Position numbers and translations under genes: made by a program. Under the pieces are notes generated by a model. The model saw only the letters and a program-made list of their open reading frames with translations. It had not been told where the DNA came from and made no database searches. From positions 1,364,001 through 1,428,000 of the forward strand of contig NZ_CP108442.1 in assembly GCF_041435355.1 (NCBI RefSeq): a stretch of DNA of 64,000 nt, in the 5' to 3' direction. The DNA comes from Streptomyces sp. NBC_01276. Lineage in GTDB: Bacteria > Actinomycetota > Actinomycetes > Streptomycetales > Streptomycetaceae. This document shows, piece by piece, positions 29,119 through 36,535 of the stretch (position 1 is its first letter; every line of letters starts with the position of its first letter).

Positions 29119-29744
29119 CCATCCGTCTCCTGCTCGCCGACGACCACCCGGTGGTGCGGGCCGGGCTACGGGCCGTACTGGACACCGAACCGGACTTCGC
29201 GGTGGTCGCCGAGGCCGCGACGGCGGAGCGGGCCGTGGAGCTGGCCGCGTCCGAGCCGGTGGACGTGGTGCTGATGGACCTCCAGTTCGGCGCCGGGATG
29301 CACGGTTCGGCGGCCACGGCGGCGATCACGGCGCGGCCCGGCGGCCCCCGGGTGCTGGTCCTGACCACCTACGACACGGACGCGGACATCCTGGCCGCCG
29401 TGGAGGCGGGCGCCTCCGGCTACCTGTTGAAGGACGCCCCGCCGGAGGAACTGGCGGCGGCGGTCCGCACGGCCGCGGCCGGCCAGTCGGCACTGGCCCC
29501 GGCGGTGGCCCTGCGGCTGATGGACCGCATGCGCACCCCGGCGGAGGCGCTCACGAAGCGGGAGCTGGAGGTGCTCCAGCTGGTCGCGGACGGGCTCTCG
29601 AACCTGCAGATCTCCAAGAAGCTGTTCCTCAGCCAGGCCACGGTCAAGTCCCACCTGGTGCACATCTACGCCAAGCTCGGCGTGGACTCCCGCACCTCGG
29701 CGGTCGCGGCGGCCGCGACCCGCCGCCTGATCCGTACGCCGTAG
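29115..29744 (+). CDS. NarL/FixJ-family response regulator
   Basis: A 209-residue regulator. The receiver has LLLADDHPVVRAG and the phospho-acceptor Asp in VVLMDLQFG; the conserved Lys is in YLLKDAPPEEL. The C-terminal LuxR-type helix-turn-helix is TKRELEVLQLVADGLSNLQI with ATVKSHLVHIYAKLGV. The GTG start is coupled to the kinase stop. It probably controls itself and/or the divergent ABC genes. Confidence 0.94.
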   Translation: MTIRLLLADDHPVVRAGLRAVLDTEPDFAVVAEAATAERAVELAASEPVDVVLMDLQFGAGMHGSAATAAITARPGGPRVLVLTTYDTDADILAAVEAGASGYLLKDAPPEELAAAVRTAAAGQSALAPAVALRLMDRMRTPAEALTKRELEVLQLVADGLSNLQISKKLFLSQATVKSHLVHIYAKLGVDSRTSAVAAAATRRLIRTP

Positions 29745-29841
29745 GGCGCGGGCTCTCCCACGCCGTGGGCGGGGGCTGTCCCCCGCCCCTGCCGACCGGC
29801 TGGCAGGAGGGCGCCCGGCGGGGCCCGGGGGCGAGCATCGG

Positions 29842-30360
29842 ATGGTCGTCGTACCCGACCCCGGAAGCGAGCCCCCGATGTACTCCACCGCAGCCGAACG
29901 GCCCGTCTCCACCGCTCCCCGGGAGGTCCGCGGCGCGTTCGCGCTGTGGCTCACCGCCGTGGGCGCGGGGGCGTTCGAGACCGTCCTCGCCGTCGGCCGG
30001 ATGTCGCTGGACGGCACCGGCTCCGCCGGGGAGATCGGCGTGGGCCTGGCGGTCCGCCTCGTCGTCTTCACCGCCGCCGTTTTCGCCGCCCTGCGGATGC
30101 GCGGCGGCGCCCGGTGGGCCCGGATCTCCCTCGCGGTGGGCCTGGGGGTGCTGGGGACCGCCTCGATGGTCCTGCAGCCCCTCGGGTACCTGCTCGACGG
30201 GGGCTCGCCCGTCGACGCCCTGGCCCGGGCGGGCGCGCTCGACCTGCTCTTCGGGGCGAGCCGGACCCTGCACGTGGGGGCGGTCCTGACGGCCGTGGCC
30301 CTGATGTTCCGGCCGGCGTCGAACGCGTACTTCCGCGGGCGCCGGCAGCCGGTCGGCTAG
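29842..30360 (+). CDS. small four-helix membrane protein, unknown function
   Basis: A protein of 172 residues from ATG 29842, or 160 from ATG 29878, with about four membrane helices (FALWLTAVGAGAFETVLAV, VGLAVRLVVFTAAVFAALRM, LAVGLGVLGTASMVLQPL, LHVGAVLTAVALMF). I recognise no family. Its TAG stop lies inside the left end of a 168-bp palindrome. Confidence 0.75.
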   Translation: MVVVPDPGSEPPMYSTAAERPVSTAPREVRGAFALWLTAVGAGAFETVLAVGRMSLDGTGSAGEIGVGLAVRLVVFTAAVFAALRMRGGARWARISLAVGLGVLGTASMVLQPLGYLLDGGSPVDALARAGALDLLFGASRTLHVGAVLTAVALMFRPASNAYFRGRRQPVG

Positions 30361-30524
30361 GGGGTGTCTGACGGATGTCCGTGGGGAAGGAGCGGCGTCC
30401 GGTGCGTGCTCTCGGCGTGCCGACCGGAAGCCCGCGTACTGGACGTACTTGGGCTTTCGGTCGGTGCGGCGAGAGTGCGTGCCGGGCGTCGCGACGCCGC
30501 GGAGATCCGTCAGACACCCCCTAG
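30357..30524. repeat. 168-bp long palindrome with 20-bp perfect ends (MITE-like or giant terminator)
   Basis: CTAGGGGGTGTCTGACGGAT at 30357-30376 is repeated exactly inverted at 30505-30524. The interior continues as an imperfect inverted repeat down to a centre near 30431-30457, where AGCCC/GGGCT flank two GTAC sites. It lies between two convergent genes, and both stop codons (TAG at 30358-30360 and the minus-strand TAG at 30521-30523) fall in its CTAG ends. It encodes nothing. This is either a mobile miniature element inserted at CTAG or a bidirectional terminator. Confidence 0.85.
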
Positions 30525-32008
30525 GCCACCCAGTACGGGCGCTCCACCCCCGGGGCCAGCGGAACCCCGTCGTGGAAGGCCTGCGCGAGGAGGCGCACGC
30601 CCTGGTCGAGGCGGTCCGCCGGCAGGGTGTACGGGATGCGCAGGCGGTGCTCGAAGGTGCCCGGGTCCACCCCGAAGCGGGCGCCGCGGCCGATGTGCAC
30701 GCCCGCGGCGGCGGCCCGCTCCGCGAGCGCGGAGCTGACCGGTTCGCCGAGGTCCACCCAGAGCGACAGGCCGCCGGGCGGCAGCCGCCAGGACCATTCG
30801 GGGGTGTGCCGCTGGAGGGACTGGGCCAGGGCCGCGCGCTGGCTCCGCAGCTGTGCGAGCCGGGCCGGCAGGGTCCGGTCCAGCCGCTCCATCAGGGGCA
30901 GGGCGACGACCTGGTCGAGCACGGAGCCGGTCATGTCGGCGGACACGCGGACGGCCGCCAGCTCGGTGATCAGCTTGGCGGTGGCTCGGATCCAGCCGAC
31001 CCGCAGGCCGCCCCAGTGGGTCTTGCTGAGCGAGCCGATGGTGATCACGTGTTCGGCGCCGGTGCGCCCGCCGAGGGAGGCCAGCGGCGCGGGCGCGGGC
31101 ACGTCCAGCGCGATGTCGGCGATGGTCTCGTCGACCACCAGCCAGGTGCCGGCGGCCCGGGTCGCGGCGAGCAGCCGCAGCCGCTCCCGCTCGGGCATCA
31201 GGGCGCCCGTCGGATTGTGGAAGTCGGGGATCACGTACGCGAGCCTGGGCACGGTCTGCCCCAGCGTGGACTCGGCGACGTCCATGTCCCAGCCCCGGTC
31301 GGAGACGGCGAAGGAGCCGGTGCGCAGCCTGGCGTGGCGCAGGGCGTCGAGGGCGTTGGCGTAGGTCGGGTTCTCGGTGACCACCCGGTCCCCGGGGCGG
31401 CAGAGCAGGCTGACGACCAGGGCGAAGGCCTGCTGGGCCCCGGCCGTGACCAGGATCTGCTCGGGGCGGGTGGGCAGGCCGCGCCCGGTGAAGCGGTCCG
31501 CGACGGCCTCGCGCAGGTCGGGCAGGCCGAAGGGGTGGTAGCCGGGGTTGCGGGCGAGCGCGGGCAGCCGGGGCGCGGCCCAGGCCAGGGCTTCGGTGAG
31601 GCTGCCCTCGGGGGCGCCCATGGCGGCGATGGCGAGGTCGATGCCGGGGTCGCCGTCGGCGTTGAAGCCGCCCGCGCCGACGATGGAGTGGGCGCCGACC
31701 GGGCGGTGGCCGTCGGGGAGCTCGGTCCAGGTGCCGGAGCCGCGGCGGCTGCGGACGTAGCCGCTCTCGCGGAGCAGGTCGTAGGCGGCGGTGACGGTGG
31801 CCCGGCTGGCTCCGACCCCCTCGGCCAGCTCGCGCTCGGCGGGCAGCCGTACGTGCAGGGCGATCCGGCCGTCGAGGATCAGGGTGCGCAGGGCGTCGGC
31901 GAGGGAGCGGTAGCCGGGGCGGGCCCGTACCTCGGCCGGGAGCATGGCCGCGAGCTGGCGGCTGCCGATCATCCTGTCCGCCGTATGGACCACTCGCCCG
32001 TATGCCAT
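30521..32008 (-). CDS. MocR-type GntR regulator with aminotransferase domain
   Basis: A 495-residue fusion. The N-terminal GntR winged helix (RLPAERELAEGVGASRATVT) is followed by a fold-type-I aminotransferase domain with the PLP Lys in TIGSLSKTHWGGLRVGWI and the Asn/Asp/Tyr region DFHNPTGALMP. Such proteins sense PLP-linked metabolites (vitamin B6, GABA, taurine) and often regulate a divergent gene. The start ATG 32008 has the SD GGGGGAGG. ATTGGC boxes immediately upstream are its likely operator. Confidence 0.92.
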   Translation of the reverse strand: MAYGRVVHTADRMIGSRQLAAMLPAEVRARPGYRSLADALRTLILDGRIALHVRLPAERELAEGVGASRATVTAAYDLLRESGYVRSRRGSGTWTELPDGHRPVGAHSIVGAGGFNADGDPGIDLAIAAMGAPEGSLTEALAWAAPRLPALARNPGYHPFGLPDLREAVADRFTGRGLPTRPEQILVTAGAQQAFALVVSLLCRPGDRVVTENPTYANALDALRHARLRTGSFAVSDRGWDMDVAESTLGQTVPRLAYVIPDFHNPTGALMPERERLRLLAATRAAGTWLVVDETIADIALDVPAPAPLASLGGRTGAEHVITIGSLSKTHWGGLRVGWIRATAKLITELAAVRVSADMTGSVLDQVVALPLMERLDRTLPARLAQLRSQRAALAQSLQRHTPEWSWRLPPGGLSLWVDLGEPVSSALAERAAAAGVHIGRGARFGVDPGTFEHRLRIPYTLPADRLDQGVRLLAQAFHDGVPLAPGVERPYWVA

Positions 32009-32021
32009 GCCAACCTCCCCC

Positions 32022-32082
32022 GATTGGCTCTGCCTGCCAGGCCAATCAAGGTCCAGACTCGCCGTATTGGCCCCCGATTGGC
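32022..32082. promoter_or_regulatory. MocR operator: four ATTGGC boxes
   Basis: Four copies of a heptamer occur in 61 bp: GATTGGC at 32022-32028, its reverse GCCAATC at 32041-32047, TATTGGC at 32065-32071 and GATTGGC at 32076-32082. They lie between the MocR gene and a divergent small ORF and reach the ribosome-binding sites on both sides. A mix of direct and inverted repeats is typical for MocR operators. Confidence 0.75.
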
Positions 32083-32096
32083 AAGGAGAAGCCATC

Positions 32097-32330
32097 ATGC
32101 CGTCCGAGGTGTTCACCGACCGTGACGAACGCGCCCTGCTGCTGCGCGCCGAGAACCGGATCTCCCGGCCGCTGCGGATCGGGGCGGCCCTGGCCGCCGT
32201 GGGCGCCCTCCTGGCGCGGCGGCCGCGCGGCGCGGGTGAGGAGCGAGAATCGCAGCCATGCCAGCGGAAACAGAGCAGGATCCCGGCCGCAGCCCCGGCG
32301 GCCGCCCCGACCGTTCCACAGCCCCACTGA
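32097..32330 (+). CDS. small protein divergent from MocR gene
   Basis: A 77-residue ORF with a strong SD (AAGGAGA at 32083-32089) and ATG 32097, directly behind the ATTGGC boxes. It has one moderately hydrophobic helix (PLRIGAALAAVGALLA) between basic stretches and a Pro/Ala-rich tail that overlaps the next gene in another frame. The placement suggests that it is the MocR target. The composition of the last 30 residues is less convincing, so the true end or reading frame is uncertain. Confidence 0.45.
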   Translation: MPSEVFTDRDERALLLRAENRISRPLRIGAALAAVGALLARRPRGAGEERESQPCQRKQSRIPAAAPAAAPTVPQPH

Positions 32331-32941
32331 CCGGCGCGCGGGGCCCGGGTGCGGCGGCGGCGGTCGCCGGTCTGCTGCTGGCCGGCGGCGGCGGCCGCCG
32401 GCTCGGGGGGCGGCCGAAGGCCCTGCTCCCCTACCGCGGCCGGCCCCTCGTCGAGAACGCCGTGCGCGTGCTGCGCGAGGCCGGCTGCGATCCGGTGCAC
32501 GTGGTGCTGGGCGCTTCCGCGGCCGAGGTCCGGGAGCGGGCCGACCTGAGCGGCTGCGTGGTGGTGGACAACCCGGACTGGGCCGAGGGCATGGGCTCCT
32601 CCCTGCGGGTCGGCCTCGCGTCCCTGGCCGGGACGGGAGCCGGCGCGGCCCTGGTGTCGCTGGTGGACCAGCCGGGCATCGGGGCGGAGGCGGTGGCCCG
32701 GGTACGGGAGGCGTACCGCTCCCCGACGAGTCTGGTGGCCGCCTCGTACGACGGGGAGCGCGGCCATCCGGTGCTGTTCGGGGCGGACCGCTGGCCGGAC
32801 ATCGTGGCGACGGCGACCGGGGACCGGGGCGCGCGGGTCCATCTGAAGGAGCACGCGGAGGAGGTCATGCTGGTGGAGTGCGGGGACGTCGCCGCCCCTT
32901 TCGACATCGACACCCCGCCCGACCTGGCACGTCTGGCTTGA
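32258..32941 (+). CDS. MobA-like nucleotidyltransferase
   Basis: A 227-residue protein. After a variable 36-residue N-terminus comes the NTP-binding signature LLLAGGGGRRLGGRPKALLPYRG, then VVVDNPDWAEGMGSSLRVGL and LVDQPGIGAEAV, typical of the MocA/MobA-like CTP:molybdopterin cytidylyltransferase family. PucB of Bacillus, needed for xanthine dehydrogenase maturation, belongs here. A link to purine oxidation is thus plausible, although no molybdo-hydroxylase is in the window. The start may lie further downstream than ATG 32258. Confidence 0.82.
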   Translation: MPAETEQDPGRSPGGRPDRSTAPLTGARGPGAAAAVAGLLLAGGGGRRLGGRPKALLPYRGRPLVENAVRVLREAGCDPVHVVLGASAAEVRERADLSGCVVVDNPDWAEGMGSSLRVGLASLAGTGAGAALVSLVDQPGIGAEAVARVREAYRSPTSLVAASYDGERGHPVLFGADRWPDIVATATGDRGARVHLKEHAEEVMLVECGDVAAPFDIDTPPDLARLA

Positions 32942-33033
32942 GGAGCGCTTGGGCATCACTTGAGCGGGCTGTGACCGTTATGGCACTGAGGGCCACGGGT
33001 GATCGGAATCTGTCGACTCAGAGAATCTCGACA

Positions 33034-33086
33034 TCAACAAACCATTGAACTTCCACCATGAGGAAATTACTATCCACTGGTCAGAA
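33034..33086 (+). promoter_or_regulatory. aceB promoter with both operator classes
   Basis: The promoter TTGAAC (33045-33050), 17 nt, TACTAT (33068-33073) is clear. TCAACAAACCATTGA (33034-33048) overlaps the -35. TTCCACCATGAGGAA (33051-33065) fills the spacer, and a weaker box with ATCC/AGAA ends (33072-33086) lies 21 bp further. The leader to the ATG is about 130 nt and shows nothing else I can name. Confidence 0.75.
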
Positions 33087-33213
33087 GCGCCCTGAACCAC
33101 AGACGGCGCCCGCGACCGTTATCCGGAACTCTCCACACCCGACGGCACTGCGTGCCGTCTCGCGCGAGCATTCCCCGCGGCCGCCAGGCACCGCCGCTGA
33201 AGGAGTGACAGAT

Positions 33214-34833
33214 ATGTCCGCACCAGCGCCGTCCCCGCTGGCCATCGTCGACGCCGAGCCCCTGCCCCGGCAGGACGAAGTCCTCACCGAAGCGGCCCTC
33301 GCCTTCGTGGCCGAGCTCCACCGGCGGTTCGCCCCCCGCCGCGCCGAGCTCCTCGCCCGACGCGGCGAGCGGCGCGCCGAGATCGCCCGGACCTCCACCC
33401 TCGACTTCCTCCCGGACACCGCACAGGTCCGCGAGGGAGACTGGAAGGTCGCGCCTGCCCCGGCCGCGCTGAACGACCGCCGCGTGGAGATCACCGGTCC
33501 GACGGACCGCAAGATGACCATCAACGCCCTCAACTCGGGCGCCAGGGTCTGGCTCGCCGACTTCGAGGACGCCTCGGCTCCCACCTGGGAGAACGTCGTC
33601 CTCGGCCAGCTCAATCTCATCGACGCCTACGAGCGCCGCATCGACTTCACCGACCCGCGCACGGGCAAGGCGTACGCCCTGAAGCCCGCCGACCAGCTCG
33701 CCACCGTCGTCATGCGGCCGCGCGGCTGGCACCTGGAGGAGCGCCACCTCAGCTTCGAGGGCGGCCCCGCCTCGGGCTCCCTCGTGGACTTCGGCCTCTA
33801 CTTCTTCCACAACGCGCAGCGCCTGATCGACCTCGGCAAGGGCCCGTACTTCTACCTGCCGAAGACGGAGTCGCACCTGGAGGCGCGCCTCTGGAACGAG
33901 ATCTTCGTCTTCGCCCAGGACTACGTCGGCATCCCGCAGGGCACCGTCCGCGCGACCGTCCTCATCGAGACCATCACCGCGGCCTACGAGATGGAAGAGA
34001 TCCTCTTCGAGCTCAAGGACCACGCGGCGGGCCTCAACGCGGGCCGCTGGGACTACCTGTTCTCGATCGTGAAGAACTTCCGCGACGGCGGCGAGAAGTT
34101 CGTCCTGCCGGACCGCAACGCGGTCACCATGACGGCCCCCTTCATGCGCGCCTACACCGAGCTGCTCGTCCGCACCTGCCACAAGCGCGGCGCGCACGCC
34201 ATCGGCGGCATGGCGGCCTTCATCCCGTCCCGCAAGGACGCCGAGGTCAACAAGGTCGCGTTCGAGAAGGTCAAGGCCGACAAGGACCGCGAGGCGAACG
34301 ACGGCTTCGACGGCTCCTGGGTCGCCCACCCCGACCTGGTCCCGATCGCGATGGCCTCCTTCGACGCCGTCCTCGGCGACAAGCCGAACCAGAAGGACCG
34401 CCTGCGCGAGGACGTCTCGGTGGCCCCGGGCGAGCTGATCGCGATCGACTCCCTCGACGCGAAGCCCACCTACGACGGCCTGGTCAACGCCGTCCAGGTC
34501 GGCACCCGTTACATCGAGGCGTGGCTGCGCGGCCTCGGCGCCGTCGGCATCTTCGGCCTCATGGAGGACGCCGCCACCGCCGAGATCTCCCGCTCGCAGA
34601 TCTGGCAGTGGATCAACGCCGGAGTCGTGTTCGAGAACGGCAAGACGGCCACCGCCGAGCTGACCCGCGAGATCGCCGCCGAGGAACTGGCCAAGATCCG
34701 CGCCGAGGTCGGCGAGGAGGCCTTCGCGGCCGGCAAGTGGCAGCAGGCCCACGACCTCCTCCTGCAGGTCTCCCTGGACGCCGACTACGCGGACTTCCTG
34801 ACCCTCCCCGCATACGACCAGCTGATCGGCTGA
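33214..34833 (+). CDS. aceB: malate synthase A
   Basis: A 539-residue cytoplasmic enzyme condensing glyoxylate with acetyl-CoA to malate. Family motifs are DFEDASAPTWENVV, ATVLIETITAAYEMEEIL (catalytic Glu), GRWDYLFSIVKNF, GGMAAFIPSRKDAEVN and the catalytic-Asp region GLMEDAATAEISRSQIWQW. The length fits isoform A. SD AAGGAG at 33200-33205. No isocitrate lyase is nearby, and the promoter carries AllR-type boxes. Its likely job here is therefore disposal of glyoxylate from allantoin rather than the acetate shunt. Confidence 0.97.
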   Translation: MSAPAPSPLAIVDAEPLPRQDEVLTEAALAFVAELHRRFAPRRAELLARRGERRAEIARTSTLDFLPDTAQVREGDWKVAPAPAALNDRRVEITGPTDRKMTINALNSGARVWLADFEDASAPTWENVVLGQLNLIDAYERRIDFTDPRTGKAYALKPADQLATVVMRPRGWHLEERHLSFEGGPASGSLVDFGLYFFHNAQRLIDLGKGPYFYLPKTESHLEARLWNEIFVFAQDYVGIPQGTVRATVLIETITAAYEMEEILFELKDHAAGLNAGRWDYLFSIVKNFRDGGEKFVLPDRNAVTMTAPFMRAYTELLVRTCHKRGAHAIGGMAAFIPSRKDAEVNKVAFEKVKADKDREANDGFDGSWVAHPDLVPIAMASFDAVLGDKPNQKDRLREDVSVAPGELIAIDSLDAKPTYDGLVNAVQVGTRYIEAWLRGLGAVGIFGLMEDAATAEISRSQIWQWINAGVVFENGKTATAELTREIAAEELAKIRAEVGEEAFAAGKWQQAHDLLLQVSLDADYADFLTLPAYDQLIG

Positions 34834-34875
34834 CCTGGGCCTTCGGCTGAAACGCACAGCAGTCGAACGCCGGGT

Positions 34876-34910
34876 TCCGCCCCCGTCGCCACCGAGGCGA
34901 CGGGGGCGGA
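34876..34910 (+). terminator. hairpin terminator of aceB
   Basis: A 15-bp perfect stem (TCCGCCCCCGTCGCC at 34876-34890 pairing with 34896-34910) with a 5-nt loop, 43 nt after the malate synthase stop. Confidence 0.8.
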
Positions 34911-34963
34911 GCCATGTCGTGGACCGGTCGTGGGCCGGTCGAGGACCGACCGAATGGTCGGCC

Positions 34964-34999
34964 GTTACTTCATCGTAACCTTGCTGTACCTAGCGGTAA
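34964..34999. promoter_or_regulatory. GTTAC-type palindromic operator
   Basis: GTTACTTCATCGTAAC (34964-34979) is a GTTAC-N6-GTAAC palindrome identical in layout to that at 5862-5877. It is followed by GTACC-TAGC-GGTAAC around 34986-35000. It lies upstream of the secreted SGNH hydrolase. The rest of the 34911-35129 gap holds no gene I recognise. Confidence 0.55.
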
Positions 35000-35129
35000 C
35001 AAGCGGGGGCGTGTCACCTTTCCGATGCCACCGGCGCCGGCGGTACCCCCACTTTCCAAGCCACGCACCGGAGTTGCCGCCCAGCGTTTCCTCGGCGGCT
35101 CCGGCGTGGCCGACCGCAGGAGTTCCGCA

Positions 35130-36326
35130 GTGATCGGATTCCGCAAGGCCGGCAAGGACAGGGCCGCCGCCCGCGGCCGCGTGCGACGACTGGCCGGCGC
35201 CGCGATGGCCGTACCGCTCGCCGCAGGCGCGCTGCTGGCCGCCGGGGCCGGAACGTCGGCCGCCAGCCCGGGGACCGGGCCCACCGCCGTGGTGTCCATG
35301 GGCGACAGCTACATCTCCGGCGAGGCCGGACGCTGGAAGGGCAACAGCCTGACCAACAGCGGGAGCAGGAACGGCACCGACCGGGCGTGGGTCAGCGGCA
35401 GTTCCTACGACCCCGCCAAGGTGTACGGCACGACCGCCATGGGGTGCGACCGCTCGGACTCGGCCGAGGTGCTGAGCGCGGGCGCCGTCGCCGACGTGGC
35501 CGTCAACCTCGCCTGCTCGGGAGCCACTTCGCAGAACGTGTTCCGCGCCTCCAACGGCGGCGTGGCCTTCAAGGGCGAGGCCCCGCAGGCCGACCAGCTC
35601 GCGGCCGTGGCCGCGGCCAAGAACGTGAAGGTCATCGCCCTGTCCATCGGCGGCAACGACCTCGGCTTCGCCGACATCATCAAGGACTGCGCGCTCGACT
35701 TCGTCCTCTGGAACTCGTACTGCTACGACGACCAGCAGCAGGTCGTCGACCAGAAGATCGACGGGGTGGTCGCGGGCATCGGCAAGTCCGTCGACGAGAT
35801 CCGCGCCGTGATGCGCGGGGCCGGCTACGCGGACTCCTCGTACCGGATCGTGCTGCAGTCGTACCCGTCGCCGATCCCCCGGGGCGCGGAGAACCGGTAC
35901 ACCCAGAGCGACTGGAGCCGGCTCAACACCGGTGGCTGTCCCTTCTGGAACCGTGACTCGGACTGGGCGCGCGACTCGCTCGTACCGCAGCTCTCGGACC
36001 GCATCAAGGGCGTCGCGACGGCCAAGGGCGTCCAGTTCCTCGACCTGCGCGACATGCTCCAGGGGCGCGAGGTGTGCGCGAAGGCCAGCAAGCTGGTCAG
36101 CTCGACCGTCCCCGCCTCGGCGAAGACGAGCGAGTGGGCGCGCTGGATCGACAACAACGAGACCCAGGGGCCGATCCAGGAGTCCATGCACCCGAACTAC
36201 TACGGCCAGCTGGCCGTCGGGCGCTGCCTGGCCCTGGCCGTGGCCCAGCCCGCGAACTCCGGTTCGAGCTGCAAGAACACCGCCGGGGGCGACCACACCG
36301 GGATGTACCTGACACCGGCCCCGTAA
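35130..36326 (+). CDS. secreted SGNH/GDSL-family esterase
   Basis: A 398-residue exported hydrolase. GTG 35130 is preceded by GCAGGAG at 7-nt spacing. A twin-basic signal region (RGRVRRLAGAAMAVPLAAGA) ends near AASPG. Block I is SMGDSYISGEA with the nucleophile Ser, the Gly of block II is in LACSGATSQN, block III is SIGGNDLGF, and block V HPNYYG supplies the His. Cys residues in CALDFVLWNSYC and GGCPFW suggest disulfides. It resembles Streptomyces extracellular lipases; the substrate is unknown. Confidence 0.9.
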   Translation: MIGFRKAGKDRAAARGRVRRLAGAAMAVPLAAGALLAAGAGTSAASPGTGPTAVVSMGDSYISGEAGRWKGNSLTNSGSRNGTDRAWVSGSSYDPAKVYGTTAMGCDRSDSAEVLSAGAVADVAVNLACSGATSQNVFRASNGGVAFKGEAPQADQLAAVAAAKNVKVIALSIGGNDLGFADIIKDCALDFVLWNSYCYDDQQQVVDQKIDGVVAGIGKSVDEIRAVMRGAGYADSSYRIVLQSYPSPIPRGAENRYTQSDWSRLNTGGCPFWNRDSDWARDSLVPQLSDRIKGVATAKGVQFLDLRDMLQGREVCAKASKLVSSTVPASAKTSEWARWIDNNETQGPIQESMHPNYYGQLAVGRCLALAVAQPANSGSSCKNTAGGDHTGMYLTPAP

Positions 36327-36367
36327 AGCGGATGAGGTGAACGGGGCGGGCTGCCATCCTCTTGGTC

Positions 36368-36535
36368 ATGACAGCCCGTCCCGCACGCCCCGCACGTCCG
36401 AGCCTGTACATCTCCGTCGACATCGAGGCGGACGGCCCCATCCCCGGCCCGTACTCGATGATCAGCTTCGGCGCCCCGGCCGAGGCCATGGACGCGTTCC
36501 GGGTCCCCGCCGAGGCACCGAGGCGCCGGAGCGGT
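36368..36535 (+). pseudogene. remnant of a 3'-5' exonuclease (DEDD-type) gene
   Basis: The first 37 residues contain LYISVDIEADGPIPGPYSM followed by ISFG, the unmistakable start of a Streptomyces DEDD-type exonuclease of about 180-200 residues (metal ligands Asp/Glu of VDIEADG). After SFG the sequence jumps to APAEAMDAFR, which resembles a later part of such proteins. The homology then ends and the frame runs antisense into the neighbouring dehydrogenase gene. I read this as an internal deletion plus loss of the 3' part. No other DEDD motifs remain. Confidence 0.65.

Noticed and set aside
30357..30524. Complete insertion sequence
   Set aside because: Only 168 bp and no transposase ORF; at most a miniature element.
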